Source: Moorella thermoacetica (GTDB taxonomy: Bacteria; Bacillota; DSM-521; Neomoorellales; Neomoorellaceae). Taken from it: a stretch of 64,000 bases of DNA. The stretch is from contig NZ_CP012369.1 in NCBI RefSeq assembly GCF_001267405.1, positions 274,001-338,000 on the forward strand, read 5' to 3'. This document shows positions 1-10,313 of the stretch, in pieces. The first letter of the stretch is position 1; every line of letters starts with the position of its first letter. The translations under genes and the position numbers were made by a program. Below the pieces are notes generated by a model. The model saw nothing but the letters and a program-made list of their open reading frames with translations. It ran no database searches and was not told the origin of the DNA.

Positions 1-542
1 AGACGGAAAAGTACGCCCACGTCACCTTTTTCTTCAACGGCGGCGTGGAAGAACCCTTTCCCGGCGAAGACCGGCTCCTGATCCCCTCACCGAAGGTAGC
101 CACCTATGATCAAAAGCCTTCCATGAGCGCCCGGGAGGTGACGGACGCCGTCCTGGAACGGCTGGATAAGTACGACTTTATTGTCCTGAATTTTGCCAAC
201 CCCGACATGGTCGGCCATACCGGCGACCTGGCTGCGGCCATCGCCGCCGTAGAGATGGTAAATGAGTGTATCGGCCGGATTGTTCAGGCCATGGCCGAAC
301 GCCGGGCCCCCCTTTTGCTTACCGCCGACCACGGCAACGCCGAGGAGATGCGGGAGCCCGACGGCGAGCCCCATACGGCCCATACCAGCAACCTGGTGCC
401 CTTCATCCTGGTGGACGACCGCTACCGGGGAGCTTCCCTGCGGGAAGGCGCCCTGGAGGACGTGGCCCCGACGGTCCTGGATATTCTCCACATCCAACAG
501 CCGGCCGAGATGACGGGCAAGAGCTTGATTGTAAAAGGGTAG
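1..542 (+). CDS. gpmI: 2,3-bisphosphoglycerate-independent phosphoglycerate mutase, C-terminal part
   Basis: Glycolytic enzyme interconverting 3- and 2-phosphoglycerate, a cytosolic metalloenzyme of the alkaline phosphatase superfamily. The open frame runs in from the window edge (first full codon at position 3) and already reads [14 protein letters not shown] before the first internal Met at 45, so the gene is cut by the window and that Met is not the start. Metal-binding and catalytic motifs of the family are visible: [12 protein letters not shown] and [10 protein letters not shown]. The final residues (MTGKSLI) match the usual C-terminus. It lies about 100 bp upstream of eno in the same direction, the common glycolytic gene order in Firmicutes, so co-transcription is likely. 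Confidence 0.95.
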   Translation, partial: TEKYAHVTFFFNGGVEEPFPGEDRLLIPSPKVATYDQKPSMSAREVTDAVLERLDKYDFIVLNFANPDMVGHTGDLAAAIAAVEMVNECIGRIVQAMAERRAPLLLTADHGNAEEMREPDGEPHTAHTSNLVPFILVDDRYRGASLREGALEDVAPTVLDILHIQQPAEMTGKSLIVKG

Positions 543-621
543 GGCAGGTTTCTCGCGGAGCGGCCTGCACTCAACTCAACAGGAAGAAGTAGCCCTGTGA
601 CGAAGTTACCAGCCAAATTAA

Positions 622-1929
<1,308 letters not shown>

Positions 1930-1945
1930 CCCCCTTTAGAAAAAG

Positions 1946-1976
1946 AAACCCCGGCCTGGTAACCATGCCGGGGTTT
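1946..1976. terminator. Bidirectional intrinsic terminator between eno and corA
   Basis: A stem AAACCCCGGC pairs with GCCGGGGTTT around an 11-base loop, with A-rich sequence on the left and TTTAAAA on the right. It sits between two convergent genes and could stop transcription from both sides. Confidence 0.8.
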
Positions 1977-1985
1977 AAAATTGCC

Positions 1986-2936
1986 TCAAAACCATCCCTT
2001 GCGCCGGAAGAAATAAAGCATCACTCCGGCCAGCAGGGCCATGACTCCCAGGACCACAAAGTACCCGTAGCGCCATTCCAGCTCGGGCATATAACGGAAG
2101 TTCATACCGTAGATGCCGGCAATGAGGCTTAGAGGCATCATGATAGTGGTAATTACCGTCAGCACCTTCATGATTTCATTCAGGCGATTGGAGGTCAGGG
2201 AGAGATAGATCTCCAGGGTGGAGCTGGCCAGATCGTGGAAGGTTTCCACCTGGTCAATGAGGCGCAGCATCTCGTTGTAGATATCCAGGAAAAAGACCCG
2301 GTTTTCCGGTTTTACCAGGTTGAACTCGGGATAGGCCAGGACATTGATGATATCCCGCTGGGCACCTAAAATTTTACGTAGCTTGATGGCCTGGCGGCGC
2401 ATGGTGAAGACCTGGTTTAAAATCCTGCGAGTCGGCTGCCGGAAAACCTCTTCCTCCAGGTACTCAATCCTGGCTTCCGTACGATCAAAAAAGGCAAAAA
2501 AGGTTTCCGTCAGGGGCTCCAGCAGGCTGTATAGGATAAAATCGACACCCTTCGCAAAGAGCCGCGGGTCCTGGCGGTACTGGTGCCAGATTTTATTAAG
2601 GAAATCAAGTTCCTCCTGGTGGACGGTTACTATAAACCCGGGCCCGAGAAAAACGTTAAGGGCCGCAGTCAGGGAGCGCTGGCGAGCCTGGATACAGCGC
2701 AGGGTCAAAAAGGCATATTCATCATACTGGGCCATTCCCGGGCGGTAGTGGGGATGGAGGCAGTCTTTCACGGCCAGAGGGTGAAAATGGAAGAGGTCCG
2801 CCAGGAGGTCCAGTTCTTCCCGGGCCGGCTGTACCAGGTCCAGCCATGTAAACTCCTCGCTCTGCCGGGGCTGGAAACCAGGAGGCAGATTCTCCTTGAG
2901 TCCCTGTTTCGGGTGAAAAATTAAGAGACGCTGCAT
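1986..2936 (-). CDS. corA: CorA family magnesium/divalent cation transporter
   Basis: Pentameric channel for Mg2+ (sometimes Co2+/Ni2+) in the cytoplasmic membrane. The 316-residue protein has the large alpha/beta N-terminal cytosolic domain, long helices around residues 160-250, and two C-terminal membrane segments. The signature GMN lies in IAGIYGMNF at about residue 280, followed by MPELEW, the family's periplasmic loop. The C-terminus RRKGWF is basic, as expected on the cytosolic side. The gene is monocistronic and convergent with eno. No Mg2+ riboswitch is seen upstream of it, although an M-box does occur elsewhere in this window at about 50.1 kb. Confidence 0.95.
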   Translation of the reverse strand: MQRLLIFHPKQGLKENLPPGFQPRQSEEFTWLDLVQPAREELDLLADLFHFHPLAVKDCLHPHYRPGMAQYDEYAFLTLRCIQARQRSLTAALNVFLGPGFIVTVHQEELDFLNKIWHQYRQDPRLFAKGVDFILYSLLEPLTETFFAFFDRTEARIEYLEEEVFRQPTRRILNQVFTMRRQAIKLRKILGAQRDIINVLAYPEFNLVKPENRVFFLDIYNEMLRLIDQVETFHDLASSTLEIYLSLTSNRLNEIMKVLTVITTIMMPLSLIAGIYGMNFRYMPELEWRYGYFVVLGVMALLAGVMLYFFRRKGWF

Positions 2937-3194
2937 GTTAAAATCACCTGTAGTCGGGTTTTCTTTAGTTTACCACATTCAGGCCGCCCCAGTATCGTCC
3001 CCATGTAAAACCGGAAAGCAAACATTGTAAGGCGGCAGGAAGTGGGTTAGAATGGTAACAGTAAGAGGGCTCCCGACCTTGCTGCCTGGGCTAAAATAGC
3101 CCTGGCAGACGGAATTATTTACTTATTAGGGGCAGAAATTGAAGCAGGGCGGCACTAAAGTAGCGACATTCCAGCAGAAGGATGAAAATACAGC

Positions 3195-4055
3195 ATGACG
3201 GTCTTCAATCCGTTCCTGGCTTCAGCCAGTGCCAACAAGCCTTCGACCTCCAACTTCCGGCCTCCGACTGCCGCAATATACATCGGTACCTCGGGTTACA
3301 GCTACCGCGACTGGCAGGGTTACTTTTATCCCCGGGGGCTGGCGGCAAAGGATATGCTGCCTTATTACGCCCGGGAATTTAATTTTACCGAGATCAATTC
3401 CTCCTATTACGCCCTGCCGCGGCCCCAGAACCTGGAGCAGATGGCCCGCAAGGTGCCGGAAGGGTTTATCTTTGCCGTCAAGGCCTACCGCACCCTAACC
3501 CACGACCGGGGGGAGAGCGTAACCGACGACAGCAAGCAATTTCGCCAGGCCTTGCAACCCCTGGTGGACCAGGGCCGCCTGGGGGCCGTCCTTCTCCAGT
3601 TCCCCTATTCCTTTCATAATAACCAGGCCAATCGGGAGTACCTGGCGCGTTTACGGGAACTACTGCCCGATCTGCCCCTGGTGGTAGAATTCCGCCATGC
3701 CGGCTGGGTCCATGACGCCGTCCGGGATTTTTTGGCCCGCAATGAACTGGCCTACACTTGCGTCGATGAACCGGACCTCCCCGGACTGCCCGGCCCTGTG
3801 GTCTACTGCACCGCCCCCGTAGCCTATGTCCGCTTCCACGGCCGTAACGCGGCCAAATGGTGGCGGCATGAAGAGGCCTATGAACGCTACGACTACCTGT
3901 ACACCGAGGCGGAGCTCAAAGAATGGCTGCCCGGCATCGCCTACCTGGCCGGCCAGGCCCGGCAGGTCTTTGTGGCCTTTAATAATCACTACCACTCCCA
4001 GGCTGTGACCAACGCCCGCATGCTCAAGGAGTTGCTGGCCGCCGGGCAGTTATAG
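3195..4055 (+). CDS. DUF72 domain protein (YecE family)
   Basis: The family has a TIM-barrel fold related to UV endonuclease-like barrels; its biochemical role is unknown. Motifs seen are YIGTSGYSYRDWQGYFYP at about residues 29-46, FTEINSSYYALP, FAVKAYRTLTH, LLQFPYSFH, VVEFRHAGW and YVRFHGRN, all typical of DUF72. The first 27 residues precede the conserved domain, so translation may begin later, but AGAAGG lies upstream of this ATG and no better start is evident. It stands alone between corA and a convergent metallo-hydrolase gene. Confidence 0.88.
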   Translation: MTVFNPFLASASANKPSTSNFRPPTAAIYIGTSGYSYRDWQGYFYPRGLAAKDMLPYYAREFNFTEINSSYYALPRPQNLEQMARKVPEGFIFAVKAYRTLTHDRGESVTDDSKQFRQALQPLVDQGRLGAVLLQFPYSFHNNQANREYLARLRELLPDLPLVVEFRHAGWVHDAVRDFLARNELAYTCVDEPDLPGLPGPVVYCTAPVAYVRFHGRNAAKWWRHEEAYERYDYLYTEAELKEWLPGIAYLAGQARQVFVAFNNHYHSQAVTNARMLKELLAAGQL

Positions 4056-4106
4056 GCTGCTACCTGCCTTCCCGGGCGGCGACCCTGGCCTGGACCCAGG
4101 TATAAT

Positions 4107-5000
4107 TTAAATGGCGAAGAAATAGAGTTTGCCGTTTTCCACGCTGCAGGAAATGCGGCCTTCGTCTTTAAGGTAGCTGAGAAAGGCCGACAGGCTGGAC
4201 AGGTTCAGGAAGTACTGGGGGATGTCCATGGTTATATCCTCCAGGATGGCTACCTGGGCCAGCAGGTCTTCCCTGGTCAGGGGCTGGGACAGGAGTTCCA
4301 CAATTATGTCCAGACAGTTAGCTATCTGGCGGCGGTTGGCCTCCAGGACCGGCTCAACTTCAGTAATCACCTCCTGGCCGTGGGCCGGTAGGAGGTACTT
4401 TATTTCTAGACCGGCTATAACCTCGAGGGTAGCCAGTTCCGCCTTGATGTCCAGCAAAAAGGGCAGGGGATATTTGGCTAAAATACCCTGGTCAAAGACG
4501 GCATCGCCGCTGAAAAGGACCCCATCGGGGGTGAGGAAGGCCAGGTGGCCCGCAGTGTGCCCCGGTGTGGCTATTGCCTCGAGGTGCTGGTCCAGCAGCT
4601 TCAGCGGCCCCGGGGTAATGGTAATATCGACTGCTGTCGACCGGGCGAAGAGGAGGGGTACCTTAATCTCGTCGTAGGGAACGGCCCCGTAGAGGGTAGT
4701 CGTTGCCTGAAGGTTGTTTTCCATATAAACCTTTTCCCCGGGGGAGGCCAGGATCTCCAGGCCGGGGTAGAGTTCCTTCAATAAATTATGGGCGCCAAAG
4801 TGATCGGCATGGCCGTGGGTGGTCAGTAGATAGCGGGGTTTCAGGCCCTTTTCGGCCAGGACCTTGCTGATTTTATGGGCCACCGTATTGTTGATGCCGG
4901 AATCGATTAACACGCAGTAACCGCTTTTGGTGGTGAAGACCCCAGTATTGGTAGCACCGGGAATATAATAGGTGTGACCATGAATCTTTACCAGTTCCAA
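4107..5000 (-). CDS. Metallo-beta-lactamase fold hydrolase
   Basis: A zinc-dependent hydrolase of the glyoxalase II/lactamase superfamily; the substrate cannot be told. Metal ligands are visible: THGHADHFGAHN (HxHxDH), ATPGHTAGH, LFSGDAVFD and LLPAHGQE. After the MBL core (about 200 residues) comes a helical C-terminal region ending in a possible winged-helix-like segment (LSAFLSYLKDEGRI). I place the start at TTG 5000, which follows AGGAAAGGAACG at good spacing and gives LVKIHGHTYYIPG directly; an upstream ATG at 5072 would add 24 residues of low-complexity sequence. It is convergent with the DUF72 gene. Confidence 0.85.
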   Translation of the reverse strand: MELVKIHGHTYYIPGATNTGVFTTKSGYCVLIDSGINNTVAHKISKVLAEKGLKPRYLLTTHGHADHFGAHNLLKELYPGLEILASPGEKVYMENNLQATTTLYGAVPYDEIKVPLLFARSTAVDITITPGPLKLLDQHLEAIATPGHTAGHLAFLTPDGVLFSGDAVFDQGILAKYPLPFLLDIKAELATLEVIAGLEIKYLLPAHGQEVITEVEPVLEANRRQIANCLDIIVELLSQPLTREDLLAQVAILEDITMDIPQYFLNLSSLSAFLSYLKDEGRISCSVENGKLYFFAI

Positions 5001-5231
5001 AGTTATCGTTCCTTTCCTAATGGATGCCGCGGGTGCCGGGCGGTATCTCCCGCCGTCAGCACTATTACTCATATATTATAGTTGCCGGAAGGGAGATAGG
5101 GTAGCCCTCGACGAATCATAAACCGCATAACCGCCATCCACTGCAATGCGCCCAATCCTATGGACGACCCACCGGTGAACCTTCAACTATATACCCCGTT
5201 TCCCGCCCACTCTACCAGGCGATCTGAGAAT

Positions 5232-5254
5232 AAAAAAAGTGCCTGTAAGGCACT
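5232..5254 (-). terminator. Intrinsic terminator of the small Cys-rich gene
   Basis: On the minus strand AGTGCC and GGCACT form a short stem followed by seven T residues. The stem overlaps the stop codon of the small gene at 5254. Confidence 0.8.
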
Positions 5255-5463
5255 CAATCATTTATAGAGATAAAGTTTTTACAGTAGCCGTCCTGGTTCC
5301 GCGGCGGCCAGGCCCGGCAGCAGTAGTGATTCTCTAGACAGTAAATACATTCCACTTGTTCACAGGGAATACCGTTACCGTAAACTCCGGGGAGCCTGCC
5401 CGCAACCCTCGCCTGCTCGGGAAAAATGTCTTTCTTCCCTTCAGTATAGATTTCCTGGGGCAT
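5254..5463 (-). CDS. Small cysteine-rich protein of unknown function
   Basis: A 69-residue protein with cysteines clustered in the second half: CEQVECIYCLENHYCC followed by YCKNF, a likely metal or Fe-S ligand set. The ATG at 5463 sits behind a very strong GGAGGGAGGAGG Shine-Dalgarno, so the longer reading that starts at 5508 is rejected. It has its own terminator, so it seems to be a stand-alone transcript. I do not recognise the family. The Cys spacing resembles that of small zinc or iron binding proteins, but that is inference. Confidence 0.7.
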   Translation of the reverse strand: MPQEIYTEGKKDIFPEQARVAGRLPGVYGNGIPCEQVECIYCLENHYCCRAWPPRNQDGYCKNFISIND

Positions 5464-5666
5464 GGAGTTCCTCCTCCCTCCTCCGAATTTCCAAGCATAT
5501 TGTATCATGTATACAGGATATTTTAAAACTCGTTCAGGGTTGATTTAACCAGGCCCGGCAGGTATTTTCCGGGGCGTTAGTCGCTACCTGGTGTCGGGCG
5601 CAACTTTTCCTTGCTTACCGGGGTGCTTTTTTGTTAAAATTAAGGCTGTGGTAAAGCAGCAGGGGG

Positions 5667-5900
5667 GTGAAGTTTTTGCTGCATACAATCATCCTGATTC
5701 TGGATATACTGGTGGCCCTGGGTTTGATTGCCACCGTGCTCCTCCAGTCGGGCCGCAGCGCTGGTATGTCCGGCGCCATTGCCGGGGGCGCGGAAACCAT
5801 CTTTGGGAAGAAAAAAGGCCTGGATGATTTCCTCAACCGGGTTTCATCCATCCTGGGCGGTATTTTTATCGTCTTCACTTTACTCCTTTCGGTTATATAA
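5667..5900 (+). CDS. secG: Preprotein translocase subunit SecG
   Basis: Small subunit of the SecYEG protein-conducting channel. About 75 residues with two membrane segments (residues 5-25 and 55-75) around the family motif VLLQSGRSAGMSGAIAGG. GTG 5667 directly abuts the AGGGGG ribosome site, so TTG 5676, nine bases downstream, may be the true start (MLHTIILILD); the difference is three residues. The order secG, HD gene, rnr, smpB, ssrA is a familiar Firmicutes cluster. Confidence 0.93.
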   Translation: MKFLLHTIILILDILVALGLIATVLLQSGRSAGMSGAIAGGAETIFGKKKGLDDFLNRVSSILGGIFIVFTLLLSVI

Positions 5901-5955
5901 CATAACGATTATACCGGGCAGAGCTGCCCGATTTTTTTAGGAGGAGATGGGGGTT

Positions 5956-6507
5956 ATGAACCGGGAAGAGGCCCGGCAGTTAATGGAGCGGCACGTTAAA
6001 AACAAAAATTTGCGCAAGCACTGCCTGGCGGTAGAGGCAGTCATGCGCGCCCTGGCCCGGCACTTTGGCGAGGACGAAGAGAAGTGGGGCCTGGCGGGCT
6101 TGCTTCACGACATAGACTACGAAAGTACCAAAGAGGACCCTGACCGCCACAGTCTGGTAGGGGCGGAAATGCTGGCCCGGGAAGGCCTGCCGGAAGAAAT
6201 AATCTACGCCGTCAAAGCCCATAATGAGCGCCACGGCCTCCCGCGACCGGATCGCCTGAGCAAGGCCCTATACGCCACCGACCCCCTGACGGGGCTAATC
6301 GTGGCGGCGGCCTTGATCCGGCCGGAGAAAAAGCTGGCCATTGTCGACGTGCCCTTTTTACTTAACCGCTACCACGAAAAGTCTTTCGCCCGGGGTGCCA
6401 GCCGGGAGACCATTGCCGCCTGTAACGAACTGGGTTTTTCCCTCGAGGATTTCTTTCATATCGGCCTGAAGGCCATGCAGGGCATAGCTGCTGAACTGGG
6501 ATTGTAA
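5956..6507 (+). CDS. HD domain (HDIG) phosphohydrolase-like protein
   Basis: A 183-residue protein with an HD-type metal-dependent phosphohydrolase core: HCLAVEAVM near residue 22, GLLHDIDYE near residue 50, then H62-containing DRHSLVGAEML and VKAHNERHG. The substrate is unknown. The ATG at 5956 has GGAGGAG ten bases upstream; the ATG at 5947 overlaps that site and is rejected. It lies between secG and rnr and ends at a clear terminator, so it is probably co-transcribed with secG. Confidence 0.88.
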   Translation: MNREEARQLMERHVKNKNLRKHCLAVEAVMRALARHFGEDEEKWGLAGLLHDIDYESTKEDPDRHSLVGAEMLAREGLPEEIIYAVKAHNERHGLPRPDRLSKALYATDPLTGLIVAAALIRPEKKLAIVDVPFLLNRYHEKSFARGASRETIAACNELGFSLEDFFHIGLKAMQGIAAELGL

Positions 6508-6510
6508 AAG

Positions 6511-6545
6511 ATACCTGGTATCCGGTGGGAGCCGGGTATTTTTTT
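6511..6545 (+). terminator. Intrinsic terminator after the HD gene
   Basis: ATACCTGG pairs with CCGGGTAT (one G-U pair) across a 13-base loop and is followed by seven T residues. Confidence 0.8.
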
Positions 6546-6615
6546 ACCGGTAGATAGGCTAATAATACTTATCAGAGCGGCCTGAAGGCCGGAAGCTTGA
6601 AGGAAGGAATTTTGA

Positions 6616-8928
6616 ATGGACCGCGAAGAAATACTCACCCTCATGCGGGCCCGGTCCTACCGGCCCCTGACGGCGTCAGAATTGATGGTCGCTTTGGGGA
6701 TAGAGGACGAAGGGGCTTTCATGGAACTCCTGCACTCCCTGGAGCAGGAGGGTTATATCGTCCGGACCCGTAAGGATAAATACGGCCTGCCAGAAAAGAT
6801 GGGTCTCGTCAGCGGCCGCCTCCAGGCCTCGCCCAGGGGCTACGCCTTTGTAGTTCCCCTGGATAAGGATCGGGAGGATTTATATATAGGCGCCCTCAAC
6901 ATCAATGGAGCCATGCATGGCGACCTGGTTCTGGCCCGGGTTCTCCCAGGGACTACCGGCCGTCGCCAGGAAGGGGAGATTATCCGCGTCCTGCAGCGGG
7001 TCAACAAGCGCGTGGTTGGAACCTTTGACGCTACCCGCAATCTGGATTTTGTCATTCCCGACGATGCCCGGCTGCATCAGGATATCATCATTCCCGCCGG
7101 GGCTTCCCTGGAGGCCAGGGATAGGGATAAAGTAGTGGTTGAAATCACCCGCTGGCCCGAGGCGCGGCGCAGCCCCGAGGGGCGGGTGATCCAGGTCCTG
7201 GGACAAACAGGCGCGCCCGGGGTGGATGTTTTAAGCATTATTAAGAAATATGGCCTGGAGACGGAATTCCCCCCGGAAGTGATCCGGGAAGCGGAAGAGA
7301 TACCGAGGGATCTCGAACCCGGGGAATTGGCCAAGCGTCGCGACCTCCGGGATTGGCGCCTGGTTACCATCGACGGCGCCGACGCCCGCGATCTGGACGA
7401 CGCCGTTTCCCTGGAACGCCGGCCCGACGGTAGCTACCTGCTGGGGGTACATATTGCCGATGTGAGTTTCTACGTCCGGGAGGGCAGGCCCCTGGACCGA
7501 GAGGCCTTCAACCGGGGCACCAGTGTCTACTTTGTCGACCGGGTCATTCCCATGCTGCCCGCCAGGTTATCCAATGATATCTGTTCCCTGAACGCCGGTG
7601 AGGACCGCCTGGCCATAACGGCCCTGATGACCATTTCGCCGGCGGGTACGGTCAAGGACTATGAGCTTTTTCCCTCAGTTATCCGGGTCCGGGAGCGAAT
7701 GACCTACGATGACGTCAGGCGTATCCTGGAGGACAAGGACCCTGAACTAATGGAACGTTACCGGGAACTGGTGCCGGACTTCCAGCTCATGGCCCGGCTG
7801 GCCGCCATTTTACGCCGCCGGCGCCGCCGGCGGGGAGCCATTGACTTCGATTTCCCGGAGGCCAAAGTAAAGCTGGATGATCAGGGGTTACCGGTAGCCA
7901 TTATCCCGCGACACCGGACTGTAGCCGAAGGGATCATCGAGGAATTTATGATCGTCGCCAATGAAGTGGTGGCCCGCCACCTTTACGAACTGGCGGTGCC
8001 GGCCGTTTACCGAGTGCATGAGGAACCGGCTCCGGATAAGCTGGAGGCCTTGAACACATTCCTGGCCTATTTCGGCCTGCACATCAAACCCAACCGTGAA
8101 GGCCGGGTACGGCCCCGGGCCTTCCAGGAGATCCTGGCCGCCGTCAAGGGAAGGCCGGAAGAACGGGTAATCAGTACTGTCATGCTGCGTTCCATGATGC
8201 ATGCCCGCTATGCCGGCGATTGCCTGGGGCATTTCGGCCTGGCCTCACCCTACTACTGCCACTTTACCTCGCCCATCCGCCGCTACCCGGACCTGGTTGT
8301 CCACCGCATTCTGCGGGAGACCTGGTCCCCCGCTGGTTTTTCGGCGGAGCGGATGGCCCAGCTCAGCGCCTTCGTAGCCCTGGCTGCCGTCCAGGCTTCG
8401 GAAAGGGAAAAGCTGGCCGAGGAGGCTGAGCGGGAATCCCTGGACATGAAAAAGGTCCAGTATATGGAGCGCCATGTTGGGGCGACCTTTGCCGGTGTTA
8501 TCAGCGGCGTGGTGCCTTATGGTTTCTTTGTGGAGCTGGAGAATACCGTCGAGGGGCTGGTCCATGTTTCGACCCTCACGGATGACTATTACCATTATCA
8601 GGAAGACCAGTTGGCCCTGGTGGGAGAGCATACCGGCAAGTCCTATCGCATCGGCCAGCCGGTTACCGTACTGGTGACCAGGGTAAGCGTCGACGCCCGC
8701 CAGGTGGACTTTGAGCTGGTGAAGCCTGAGGAGGAGAAAACCGGTCCGGTCGGGGGGGCCGGAGCGAAGGTAAAGGGGCACCCGGTCAAAGCCCGGGAAA
8801 GGGAAGCCGGGCCAAGCGGGGGTAAAGCCCGGAAAAAGGCGATGACCATGGCCGGCGGCAAAACCGGGTCGAAGGGGAAGGGTAAAGCCAGGGTCAGGCG
8901 GAATAAAGGTACCCGGCGACGTAAATAA
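6616..8928 (+). CDS. rnr: Ribonuclease R
   Basis: 3'-5' exoribonuclease that degrades structured RNA and works with SmpB-tmRNA in RNA quality control. The 770 residues show an N-terminal helix-turn-helix region (about 1-65), cold-shock/OB domains, the RNB catalytic core with DGADARDLDDAVSLE (Asp cluster, about residue 250), GVHIADVSFYV and SPIRRYPDLVVHR, an S1 domain (about 620-705, VISGVVPYGFFVEL), and a long Lys/Arg/Gly-rich tail from about residue 712. The tail is unusually basic and low in complexity, common in RNase R and thought to bind RNA. The smpB and ssrA genes lie just downstream. Confidence 0.97.
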   Translation: MDREEILTLMRARSYRPLTASELMVALGIEDEGAFMELLHSLEQEGYIVRTRKDKYGLPEKMGLVSGRLQASPRGYAFVVPLDKDREDLYIGALNINGAMHGDLVLARVLPGTTGRRQEGEIIRVLQRVNKRVVGTFDATRNLDFVIPDDARLHQDIIIPAGASLEARDRDKVVVEITRWPEARRSPEGRVIQVLGQTGAPGVDVLSIIKKYGLETEFPPEVIREAEEIPRDLEPGELAKRRDLRDWRLVTIDGADARDLDDAVSLERRPDGSYLLGVHIADVSFYVREGRPLDREAFNRGTSVYFVDRVIPMLPARLSNDICSLNAGEDRLAITALMTISPAGTVKDYELFPSVIRVRERMTYDDVRRILEDKDPELMERYRELVPDFQLMARLAAILRRRRRRRGAIDFDFPEAKVKLDDQGLPVAIIPRHRTVAEGIIEEFMIVANEVVARHLYELAVPAVYRVHEEPAPDKLEALNTFLAYFGLHIKPNREGRVRPRAFQEILAAVKGRPEERVISTVMLRSMMHARYAGDCLGHFGLASPYYCHFTSPIRRYPDLVVHRILRETWSPAGFSAERMAQLSAFVALAAVQASEREKLAEEAERESLDMKKVQYMERHVGATFAGVISGVVPYGFFVELENTVEGLVHVSTLTDDYYHYQEDQLALVGEHTGKSYRIGQPVTVLVTRVSVDARQVDFELVKPEEEKTGPVGGAGAKVKGHPVKAREREAGPSGGKARKKAMTMAGGKTGSKGKGKARVRRNKGTRRRK

Positions 8929-8971
8929 TAGTTATGGCGAGGCGCTAAACCTTACGAAGGAGGCCAGCAGG

Positions 8972-9238
8972 ATGCACCAGCGAGTAGCAGTAGAGAGGGA
9001 TTTGAGTGCCATTGGCGATCACCTGGCCGAAAACGGCTTAAAGGTGGAGCGACTTGATTTAACGGATATGACGCCGGAACGGCTGCAGGACTACGGGGCC
9101 ATTGTTGTCAGCGGCCAGACAACCAACTTTATGGGCATGGAAGACCTGAAGGCCCGGCTGCCGGTTATCGAGGCTGCAGGTAAGACGGCCGAGGAGATCA
9201 CCTCCATGGTCAAAGAGCGCCTGCAACTGCAACTTTAG
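8972..9238 (+). CDS. UPF0180 (YkuS-like) family protein
   Basis: An 88-residue protein of unknown function. The central block IVVSGQTTNFMGMED resembles the UPF0180 signature (VVTGQD-N-MG), followed by AAGKTAEEITSMVKERL, which matches the family's C-terminal helix. AAGGAGG precedes the ATG. It lies between rnr and the smpB promoter and is probably read through from rnr. Confidence 0.75.
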   Translation: MHQRVAVERDLSAIGDHLAENGLKVERLDLTDMTPERLQDYGAIVVSGQTTNFMGMEDLKARLPVIEAAGKTAEEITSMVKERLQLQL

Positions 9239-9258
9239 GTAGAATCTGGAGCCACCCC

Positions 9259-9289
9259 TTGACGTTACCCCTCTCTCCCGTGTTATAAT
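9259..9289 (+). promoter_or_regulatory. Sigma-A promoter of smpB/ssrA
   Basis: TTGACG at 9259 and an extended -10 TGTTATAAT ending at 9289 (spacer 19). The slightly long spacer is compensated by the TGn extension. It lies 30 bp upstream of the smpB ribosome site. Confidence 0.7.
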
Positions 9290-9319
9290 AAATCAGGCGG
9301 GAGAGCAGGAGTGACGTAT

Positions 9320-9787
9320 ATGGGCCGCCAGGTAAAGGTCGTGACGGACAATCGCCGTGCCCGCCACGATTATTTTATTGAAGAAACCTACGAAGCGGGC
9401 ATCGCCCTGACCGGTACCGAGGTTAAATCCCTGCGCAACGGCAGGGCAAATATCAAAGATAGCTACGCGCGGGTAGAAAACGGCGAACTAATTCTCCACG
9501 ACATGCATATCAGCCCCTATGAGCAGGGCAACCGCTTCAACCATGAACCGCGCCGGCCGCGGCGCTTGCTCATGCACCGTTATGAGATCCAGCGCCTCTA
9601 CGGCAAGGTACGGGAAAAGGGCTTGACCCTGATCCCGCTGAAGGTGTATTTTAATGAGCGCGGCCTGGCCAAGGTAGAACTGGCCCTGGTCAAAGGTAAA
9701 CGGCTTTATGACAAACGAGAAGATATTGCCGCGCGTGATGCCCAGCGGGAAATAGCCAGGGCTTTACGCGAAAGGCAAAAAGTATAA
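9320..9787 (+). CDS. smpB: SsrA-binding protein SmpB
   Basis: Binds the tRNA-like end of tmRNA and brings it to stalled ribosomes for trans-translation. 155 residues with family motifs [38 protein letters not shown] and [17 protein letters not shown], and a short basic tail. ATG 9320 is seven bases after AGGAGTG; the upstream GTG 9311 lies inside that site and is rejected. The ssrA gene starts four bases after its stop codon. Confidence 0.97.
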   Translation: MGRQVKVVTDNRRARHDYFIEETYEAGIALTGTEVKSLRNGRANIKDSYARVENGELILHDMHISPYEQGNRFNHEPRRPRRLLMHRYEIQRLYGKVREKGLTLIPLKVYFNERGLAKVELALVKGKRLYDKREDIAARDAQREIARALRERQKV

Positions 9788-9790
9788 CCT

Positions 9791-10148
9791 GGGGGCGTAA
9801 TGGTTTCGACGGGGGTAGCATTGGCAGTAGTAGCCAGGCGAGATCCCACCGGCTCGTTAAACGGTGGAACGGCTATTAAGTGCCGACGATAATTTAGCTC
9901 TGGCTGCTTAATTAAAAAGTAGCCCATCCGTCTGGTCCTGGCCTGCGGGGACCAGTACCGGGTGTCAAATCTAGCAGGCTACCGGCAAGGCCCCGGCCCG
10001 GGGGCCTGAAGGGAATCTCAAGCGGGCTGGCCCGAGGGTATCCGGTTTCCGGGAGACCCGACGGCGAGATTGAAAACGGAAACTATCCTGGTAGAAGCTA
10101 CTGTGGATGTACCTTCGGACGGGGGTTCGACTCCCCCCGCCTCCACCA
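9791..10148 (+). ncRNA. ssrA: Transfer-messenger RNA (tmRNA)
   Basis: The 5' end GGGGGCGTAATGGTTTCGAC and the 3' end CGCCTCC-ACCA form the alanyl acceptor stem, including the G3-U70 pair that marks alanine. The T arm is GGGGGTTCGACTCCCCC. The tag reading frame from 9882 reads A-D-D-N-L-A-L-A-A and stops at TAA 9909, so the degradation tag is probably AADDNLALAA including the charged alanine. CCA is encoded. It lies directly after smpB. Confidence 0.97.
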
Positions 10149-10249
10149 TCTGTATGCAGGATTTTAAAGGTCACTTCTAAAGCAGTTAGAGATTAACAAT
10201 CCCCATCTGAGGCGATCCCTGTCATAAAGGAGAGGACTTTTATATGCAG

Positions 10250-10273
10250 CAAGCCGCCCAATTGGGCGGCTTG
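10250..10273. terminator. Perfect 24-bp palindrome downstream of ssrA
   Basis: CAAGCCGCCCAATTGGGCGGCTTG is fully self-complementary. It is GC-rich enough to end transcription but has only a weak T-tract (AGCTTT), so its role as a terminator for the tmRNA unit or for the opposite-strand gene is likely but not certain. Confidence 0.55.
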
Positions 10274-10313
10274 AGCTTTGAATAAAGAAGATTGCTATCA
10301 GGAGTTTTTTAGG